The notes under the pieces: model-generated
What the model was told of the DNA's origin: nothing
Seen by the model: the letters and a program-made list of their open reading frames with translations, nothing else
Database searches by the model: none
In this document: one piece after another, positions 5,311 through 8,607 of the stretch
How positions within the stretch are numbered: the first letter of the stretch is position 1
How the letters are laid out: every line of letters starts with the position of its first letter
Made by a program: the position numbers and the translations under genes
Assembly: GCF_023653455.1 (NCBI RefSeq)
Contig: NZ_JAKEDR010000153.1
Location: 1 to 8,607, forward strand
Direction of reading: 5' to 3'
Origin: Paraclostridium ghonii
GTDB lineage: Bacteria > Bacillota > Clostridia > Peptostreptococcales > Peptostreptococcaceae
Length of the DNA: 8,607 nt

Positions 5311-5499
5311 ATTGATAGGTAAAAAAATTTCATCTAATGAAATTTTAAATATTTTTGAAATCTTTACAGCTATATATATTGGAAGATTTCTCTTTCCTTT
5401 TTCATATAAATTATATCTTTGAGGACTTATACCTAGCTTTCTAGCTAATTCTGTTTGTGTAATATTATGCTGTTCTCTTATTGTTATTAAAGAGTTCAT
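5308..5499 (-). CDS. Cro-like XRE-family repressor, 63 residues
   Basis: A single helix-turn-helix domain fills the protein: residues 14-40 TQTELARKLGISPQRYNLYE then KGKRNLP, followed by AVKISKIFKISLDEIFLP. This is the size and layout of Cro proteins and of small XRE regulators. It starts at ATG 5499 after GAGGTGATG and is the first gene of the minus-strand early operon, divergent from the larger repressor gene. By analogy with lambdoid phages it probably binds the TTAAC-N5-GTTAA operators and turns down repressor synthesis once lytic genes are on. This is inference from position and fold; the recognition helix (SPQRYNLYE) differs from that of the divergent repressor (TSAALSQYE), so the two may prefer different operators. 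Confidence 0.88.
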   Translation of the reverse strand: MNSLITIREQHNITQTELARKLGISPQRYNLYEKGKRNLPIYIAVKISKIFKISLDEIFLPIN

Positions 5500-5530
5500 T
5501 TTTTCATCACCTCATTTCCAGTTACATTTT

Positions 5531-5664
5531 TTAACATTTTGTTAATCTTTATATTTTAATTATATTTTAACATTTTGTTAATGTCAATATTATTTTTAAC
5601 GAAGCGTTAAAATGTATACAAAAATATTTCGTTAGTGTTAAAATAATTATAAACAATTTGTTAA
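5531..5664. promoter_or_regulatory. Array of five phage operators, consensus TTAAC-N5-GTTAA
   Basis: Sites at 5531-5545 and 5567-5581 (both TTAACATTTTGTTAA), 5596-5610 (TTAACGAAGCGTTAA), 5627-5641 (one good half, GTTAA) and 5650-5664 (one mismatch). Centres are 36, 29, 31 and 23 bases apart. The first flanks and the second overlaps the early promoter; the fifth touches the ribosome site of the ImmR-type gene, suggesting autoregulation. No clear promoter for the rightward gene is seen; TATACA at 5615-5620 is the best -10 candidate and lies between the third and fourth sites. Confidence 0.8.
5559..5587 (-). promoter_or_regulatory. Early (PR-like) promoter, perfect sigma-A consensus
   Basis: On the minus strand TTGACA (5587-5582), a 17-base spacer and TATAAT (5564-5559) match the vegetative consensus at all twelve positions. 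One operator (5567-5581) lies exactly within the spacer, so a bound repressor would block polymerase directly. It reads into the Cro-like gene at 5499. Confidence 0.88.
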
Positions 5665-5678
5665 AAGGAGGTATTTCC

Positions 5679-6032
5679 TTGACGTTTGCAGAAAGATTGA
5701 AACAACTAAGAGAATCGGAAGGTTTAAAGCAAATTGAACTAGCTGAGAAATTAAACCTTACAAGTGCTGCTCTTTCTCAATATGAGAAAGGCATAAGAGA
5801 ACCTAATAGTGAAATGTTAAAAAAGATAGCCGATTATTTCGATGTTAGTACTGACTTTTTACTAGGGAGAATAGATACAATAAATATCAATAAAGAAAAG
5901 CCAATACTTGATCCAAGTATAAAAACAATAGCAGCACATAGAATTGGTCCTATAGAAGACTTAGACGATGAAGCTATCGAAAAAATAAATGAATATATAG
6001 AATTTATTAGAATGCAGCAAAACAAGAAATAA
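5679..6032 (+). CDS. ImmR-type phage repressor, XRE family, 117 residues
   Basis: The start is TTG 5679, seven bases after AAAGGAGGT; the frame is open further upstream to a TTG at 5658, but that start would lie before the ribosome site. Residues 1-65 are an XRE helix-turn-helix (FAERLKQLRESEGLKQIELA, then SAALSQYEKGIREPN) ending with DYFDVSTDFLLGR, the usual end of this domain. A short linker leads to TIAAHRIGPIEDLDDEAIEK and a helical tail INEYIEFIRMQQ. The IAAH segment followed by an acidic helix is typical of repressors that are cut by a partner ImmA protease in elements like ICEBs1. It is divergent from the Cro-like gene across the operator array and followed by the ImmA-like gene, so it is the likely lysogenic repressor and its own regulator. 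Confidence 0.88.
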   Translation: MTFAERLKQLRESEGLKQIELAEKLNLTSAALSQYEKGIREPNSEMLKKIADYFDVSTDFLLGRIDTININKEKPILDPSIKTIAAHRIGPIEDLDDEAIEKINEYIEFIRMQQNKK

Positions 6033-6095
6033 ATATAAAAAATAGCTAATTTTTATATTAAAATCAATAATTATTTAAATATTAGTTAATTTAAG

Positions 6096-6115
6096 AGCAG
6101 ATCTTCTGCTTTTTT
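6096..6115 (+). terminator. Weak intrinsic terminator or attenuator between repressor and ImmA-like gene
   Basis: AGCAG (6096-6100) pairs with CTGCT (6106-6110), optionally one pair more, and a run of six T follows. The stem is short, so it would reduce rather than stop read-through into the gene at 6162. Confidence 0.5.
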
Positions 6116-6161
6116 GTTTGAGATTCAACCGAACATATATTCTTTTTTGGGGAGTAATAAA

Positions 6162-6695
6162 ATGGGTAAGTTCAAAATGACAAGAGTAGAGAAATTATTT
6201 GATTTAATTGAAAAATTGGGGATTCAGGTATATTTTAATGATTTAAAACAATTAGGATTTTTAGGCTTATATATAGAGTTAGAGAAATCAGCCCCTACTA
6301 TATTGATAGATAATTCTATAAAAAATAAAGAAAAAGAATTATTTAAAGTCCTTTTAGAAGAATTGGGGCATTTTTATACATCATCTGGCAATTCATTAAG
6401 CGATACTTCAACTTATAGAAAGAAACTTAATATAAGTAAATGTGAACTTAAATCTGAAAAATGGTTATGCGAATATCTAATATCTGAAAAAGACTTGATA
6501 GATGCAATTAACTCTAGTCCTACATCTACGGAAGATATATGCGAATATTTAGATATTGACATAGAGATACTTATTAGTAGATTAAGATCATTATCATTAA
6601 AAAAACAATCATTGAATTTAGGTAATAATAAGTTTCTTATGTTAACTAAATTACCTAATATATGTGTATATGATGCAGCTTTTTTTAGTAATTAA
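6162..6695 (+). CDS. ImmA/IrrE-family metallopeptidase-like protein with altered HExxH motif
   Basis: A 177-residue protein from ATG 6162, seven bases after GGGGAG; the frame extends upstream to 6114 but that part holds the T-run of the preceding hairpin. The arrangement fits ImmA proteins: N-terminal helix, strand (PTILIDNSI), then the active-site helix LLEELGHFYTSSGN (residues about 64-77), a WLCEYLIS segment (about 101-108) and a small C-terminal helical domain (TEDICEYLDIDIEILISRL). In the canonical HExxH the first zinc-binding histidine should stand where this protein has E66 (EELGH, H70 kept). As I recall, this variant occurs in other clostridial phage proteins called ImmA, so it may be a subfamily and not a mutation, but zinc binding is uncertain. 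Its expected role is to cut or otherwise inactivate the neighbouring ImmR-type repressor on induction. Confidence 0.75.
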   Translation: MGKFKMTRVEKLFDLIEKLGIQVYFNDLKQLGFLGLYIELEKSAPTILIDNSIKNKEKELFKVLLEELGHFYTSSGNSLSDTSTYRKKLNISKCELKSEKWLCEYLISEKDLIDAINSSPTSTEDICEYLDIDIEILISRLRSLSLKKQSLNLGNNKFLMLTKLPNICVYDAAFFSN

Positions 6696-6770
6696 CTGAA
6701 CATACATTCCATTTGCATTTATTTACAATAAAATAATCTTAGATTATGTAATATAATTTTTTTAGATTTT

Positions 6771-6803
6771 GAGCTCTATGGATGGCAGCCATGGAGCTCT
6801 TTT
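6771..6803 (+). terminator. Strong intrinsic terminator after the ImmA-like gene
   Basis: GAGCTCTATGG (6771-6781) pairs with CCATGGAGCTC (6789-6799): eleven pairs with one G-U, a seven-base loop, then TTTTGATTTT. It closes the rightward repressor unit 75 bases after its last stop codon. The T-rich run before it (6757-6763) could let it act on the minus strand as well, closing the unit from 6915. Confidence 0.85.
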
Positions 6804-6807
6804 GATT

Positions 6808-6915
6808 TTAACTAGGATTCCTATTTTTCATATCTTGCTCAATGAGTGTTTTTACATATGTTGATATTCCTAACTTATCTTTTATCTCATTTATTAAACT
6901 TTGTTTGCGCTTCAA
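6808..6915 (-). CDS. Very short ribbon-helix-helix-like protein or remnant, 35 residues
   Basis: TTG 6915 (or GTG 6918) follows GAGGAGAA. The peptide MKRKQSLINEIKDKLGISTY then VKTLIEQDMKNRNPS resembles the second half of Arc/CopG-type ribbon-helix-helix regulators, where a GIS.YVK.LIE.DM helix is common. The usual N-terminal DNA-binding strand (about 10-15 residues) is missing, and a TGA stands in frame just upstream, so it may be a decayed gene. Alternatively it is a short true gene, given the ribosome site. Confidence 0.35.
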   Translation of the reverse strand: MKRKQSLINEIKDKLGISTYVKTLIEQDMKNRNPS

Positions 6916-6918
6916 CAC

Positions 6919-7091
6919 TTCTCCTCATTTCTAAGTTTCTATGCTTAATACCAAGTAGCTCTACATACAAAATTGCCTATCCCTATTAAAAGAGCGAAAA
7001 TTTTTATATAATAAAAATAATATATAGATTCTAATAATAATTCTACATAATTGAAGACCTTTGCTATTCCTAATAATCTTAGTACTAAAAC
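6919..7091. other. AT-rich intergenic stretch
   Basis: No reading frame, strong hairpin or consensus promoter is seen. It contains runs such as TATATAATAAAAATAATATA near 7005 and an imperfect dyad around 7025-7048. It separates the phage-type genes from the metallo-beta-lactamase gene; an attachment site might lie here but no repeat proves it. Confidence 0.3.
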
Positions 7092-7967
7092 TTAATGTTT
7101 TATAACATCTTTAAATTCCAAACTTTCATTTGATTTATTTATTGTATTAGATATTCCATCAGTTTTTATAACTACACTTCCATCTATATCAGTTCTATAT
7201 AATTTAGTTCCTATATTAGCATATCTATTTAGTGCATCTTGAGTAGGATGACCATAACTATTTTTCCCTACTGAAATAACTGCATATTCTGGTTTTGCTT
7301 TATTTAAAAATTCTTGTGTACTTGAACCTCTAGATCCATGGTGAGGAACGGACATAAAATCCACATCTGGAACTAGCCCTCTGTTAACCATATCATTTTC
7401 AGCTTCAGATTCTATATCACCTGCAAACAAGAATTTCGTATTTTTATAATCTAAATAAGTAACTACACTATCATCATTATTATCTGTAAAATCTTTTGGA
7501 GATTGTATAAATTTCATTGTTGCTCCACCTATATCAAATGTACTTCCTGGAGTACTATCATTTATTGTACATCCTTCTTTATTTGCTAAAGACAATACAG
7601 CTTGCCAAGTGATTGAGTTGTTTTGAGTGTCTTTTGGGTATATAAAATTCTTAACATTTAAATCTTCAAATACCGATTTCATTCCACCTATATGATCTGC
7701 ATCTGGATGTGTTGCTATAAGATATTCTAAATCTATATCACTTTCTTGTGATTTTAAATAGTTTACTACAGTATCTCCAGAGTTACTTTTACCTGCATCA
7801 ATTAAAGCATCTGTTCCATCTGGAAACTCTATGTAAATAGACTCTCCTTGCCCTACGTTTATATGATGCACTTCTAATTGTTGTGTATAAGCTAAAGATA
7901 CACATGTATTCCCCGTAATTAATCCAATTGCTAATGCAACTGATAAAAATTTTTGTTTAAACTTCAT
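7092..7967 (-). CDS. Secreted metallo-beta-lactamase-fold hydrolase (ComEC C-terminal-domain-like)
   Basis: A 291-residue protein from ATG 7967 after AAGGAGGAA. Residues 1-27 form a signal peptide (KFKQK basic start, hydrophobic VALAIGLITG core, SLAYT near the cleavage site). The mature part has the hydrolase motifs: INVGQGES (36-43), IDAGK, THPDADHIGG (86-95, with metal ligands H87, D89, D91, H92), FAGDIE (D184), VPHHGSRGS (207-215) and SYGHPT (H240). This set matches the DUF/ComEC-Rec2 C-terminal type of the fold, found both fused to the DNA channel and as free exported enzymes; a nuclease or phosphodiesterase activity is the usual suggestion. No ComEC membrane part is present. It stands alone, with a possible -10 TATACT (8002-7997). 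The exact substrate cannot be told from sequence. Confidence 0.9.
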   Translation of the reverse strand: MKFKQKFLSVALAIGLITGNTCVSLAYTQQLEVHHINVGQGESIYIEFPDGTDALIDAGKSNSGDTVVNYLKSQESDIDLEYLIATHPDADHIGGMKSVFEDLNVKNFIYPKDTQNNSITWQAVLSLANKEGCTINDSTPGSTFDIGGATMKFIQSPKDFTDNNDDSVVTYLDYKNTKFLFAGDIESEAENDMVNRGLVPDVDFMSVPHHGSRGSSTQEFLNKAKPEYAVISVGKNSYGHPTQDALNRYANIGTKLYRTDIDGSVVIKTDGISNTINKSNESLEFKDVIKH

Positions 7968-8040
7968 AAAATTCCTCCTTTATTAACATTAATATCAGTA
8001 TACATTAACATCTTTATCGAAAATTGTAAGAATTAGTAAA

Positions 8041-8084
8041 TTTTAAAATAAAAGGAAGTACTCATCGGTTTAAGTACTTCCTTT
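8041..8084 (-). terminator. Intrinsic terminator after the cell-wall-binding-repeat gene
   Basis: AAAGGAAGTACT (8051-8062) and AGTACTTCCTTT (8073-8084) form a perfect twelve-pair stem with a ten-base loop. Reading leftward it is followed by TATTTTAAAATTT, giving the U-rich tail for the gene whose stop is at 8145. A less T-rich tail on the other strand leaves possible weak bidirectional use. Confidence 0.8.
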
Positions 8085-8144
8085 CTCGTTTAATAGATAC
8101 GATAACTATTAAATTTTACAACTACAGTTAGTTGTTTTAATAAT

Positions 8145-8489
8145 CTACTCTGCAACTAATGTACCATCATCTCTGTAAAAGAACCAATCTCCGTCTCTTT
8201 CTACCCAACCTGTTTGCATTATTCCTTCTTTATTAAAATAATATTCATTTCCATTTAAAATTATCCATCCTGTTACCATAAAACCAGCATCTCCAAGAAA
8301 ATATTTTTTACCATCTATTTCTTTCCATCCACCTTGGAATACTCCATTTTCATCAGCGTATACTTTTTGATTTTCTAAATCAATCCATCCAGTCTGCATT
8401 ATTCCATCCTGGTTAAAAAAATATGACTTATAATCTATCTCTACTCTTCCAGTCTGCATTTTACCATCTTTATAATAATACTCATTCTG
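8145..8489 (-). pseudogene. 3' remainder of a cell-wall-binding-repeat (CW_binding_1/choline-binding type) protein gene, interrupted upstream
   Basis: The open frame begins at the in-frame TAA 8490-8492 and has no start or ribosome site at its beginning. Translation opens in the middle of a repeat (NEYYYKDGKMQTG) and continues through about five units of some 20 residues with the W/Y-F..DG.MQTGW pattern (YKSYFFNQDGIMQTGW, KKYFLGDAGFMVTGW, NEYYFNKEGIMQTGW), ending WFFYRDDGTLVAE. Such repeats anchor secreted enzymes and toxins to the cell wall or bind glycans. The N-terminal functional domain and signal peptide are absent, because at about 8487-8492 the sequence changes to a structured non-coding stretch. 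An internal ATG at 8459 opens a 104-residue frame but is simply a repeat methionine. The gene looks interrupted by an insertion element; the 5' part may lie beyond the right edge. Confidence 0.8.
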
Positions 8490-8607
8490 TTAACTTATTT
8501 ATATTTGAATCTCGACCCCGATAGGGTTTACAATGGTTTCACCACAAAACACATTCCCCCTATAGAAAGGAGTCGAGAAAATTGAAACCTACGGTTAAAT
8601 GCCCTGA
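8490..8607 (-). mobile_element. Probable right end of a second IS605/TnpB-type element (continues beyond window)
   Basis: Directly upstream of the broken cell-wall-binding gene lies a highly folded stretch. CTCGACTCC (8577-8569) pairs with GGGGTCGAG (8519-8511), nested inside is ATAGGG (8562-8557) with CCCTAT (8525-8520), and inside that TGGT-GAA-ACCA (8543-8533). Such nested stems next to an abrupt break in a gene are usual for the guide-RNA/right end of TnpB elements. An open frame entering from the edge (8607 to TAG 8560-8562) reads SGHLTVGFNFLDSFL and could be a TnpB C-terminal tail, but a second frame is also open there. The element type is inference; a different IS or another IStron is possible. 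Confidence 0.4.
8511..8577 (-). ncRNA. Structured RNA candidate (three nested stems), possible TnpB guide RNA scaffold
   Basis: Outer stem of nine pairs (one G-U), middle stem of six pairs and an apical stem of four pairs with a GAA loop, all nested within 67 bases. On the minus strand its 3' end points at the junction with the broken gene, as expected if the guide were taken from that gene. Alternatively it is only a DNA hairpin for transposase binding. Confidence 0.4.

Noticed and set aside
5074..5322. 82-codon plus-strand frame opposite the antirepressor
   Set aside because: It lies antisense to a gene with two clear domains, has no ribosome site, and reads as low-complexity Ser/Phe/Ile sequence typical of a shadow frame.
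5520..5670. CRISPR-like array
   Set aside because: The repeats are 15-base palindromic operators at unequal spacing in a divergent promoter region, not direct repeats with uniform spacers.
5658..5678. Upstream TTG start of the ImmR-type repressor adding seven residues
   Set aside because: The AAAGGAGGT ribosome site lies after it, so the TTG at 5679 is the real start.
5834..6025. 63-codon minus-strand frame opposite the ImmR-type repressor
   Set aside because: Antisense to a well-supported gene, no ribosome site, hydrophobic low-complexity translation.

Overview
The window is strongly AT-rich with AGGAGG-type ribosome sites and TTG/GTG as well as ATG starts, which fits a low-GC Gram-positive of the class Clostridia. 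The IStron-type mobile element, the style of the phage genes and the cell-wall-binding repeats suggest a relative of Clostridioides, Paraclostridium or Clostridium; the species cannot be fixed from the sequence alone.

Layout. 1-645 (minus): the first 215 codons of a gene that runs off the left edge, with a D-QxK nuclease signature typical of anti-phage defence proteins and its own promoter at 699-727. 903-5499 (minus): the early operon of a prophage or prophage remnant: Cro-like repressor, ORF6N/ORF6C antirepressor, a ten-codon reading frame, three small hypothetical proteins and a DnaD-like replication gene. 5500-5660: the divergent control region, with a consensus sigma-A promoter and five copies of a TTAAC-N5-GTTAA operator. 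5679-6695 (plus): an ImmR-type repressor and an ImmA/IrrE-like protein, closed by a strong terminator. 6808-6918: a very short ribbon-helix-helix-like reading frame. 7092-7967 (minus): a secreted metallo-beta-lactamase-fold protein. 8145-8489 (minus): the 3' remainder of a cell-wall-binding-repeat gene, interrupted at about 8490 by what looks like the right end of a second TnpB-type insertion element.

The main discovery is at 1106-2982. The replication gene is split by an IStron, a chimera of a self-splicing group I intron (core 2530-2982) and an IS605-type element that carries tnpB (1282-2412) but no transposase tnpA. The P, Q, R and S elements of the intron can be read directly. Splice sites predicted from P1/P10 pairing (after 2983 and before 1105) rejoin the two halves exactly in frame, giving a 297-residue protein. 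A near-perfect inverted repeat lies just downstream of the intron core and again at the 3' splice site. In the RNA it would fold the whole tnpB gene into a loop and bring the 3' splice site to the ribozyme. A hairpin covers the tnpB ribosome site.

How the parts work together: the ImmR-type repressor probably holds the minus-strand early promoter off by binding the operator array, and the ImmA-like and ORF6N proteins are candidates to relieve repression. No integrase, excisionase or structural gene is visible, so the region is either an edge of a larger prophage or a decayed remnant beside a defence gene.
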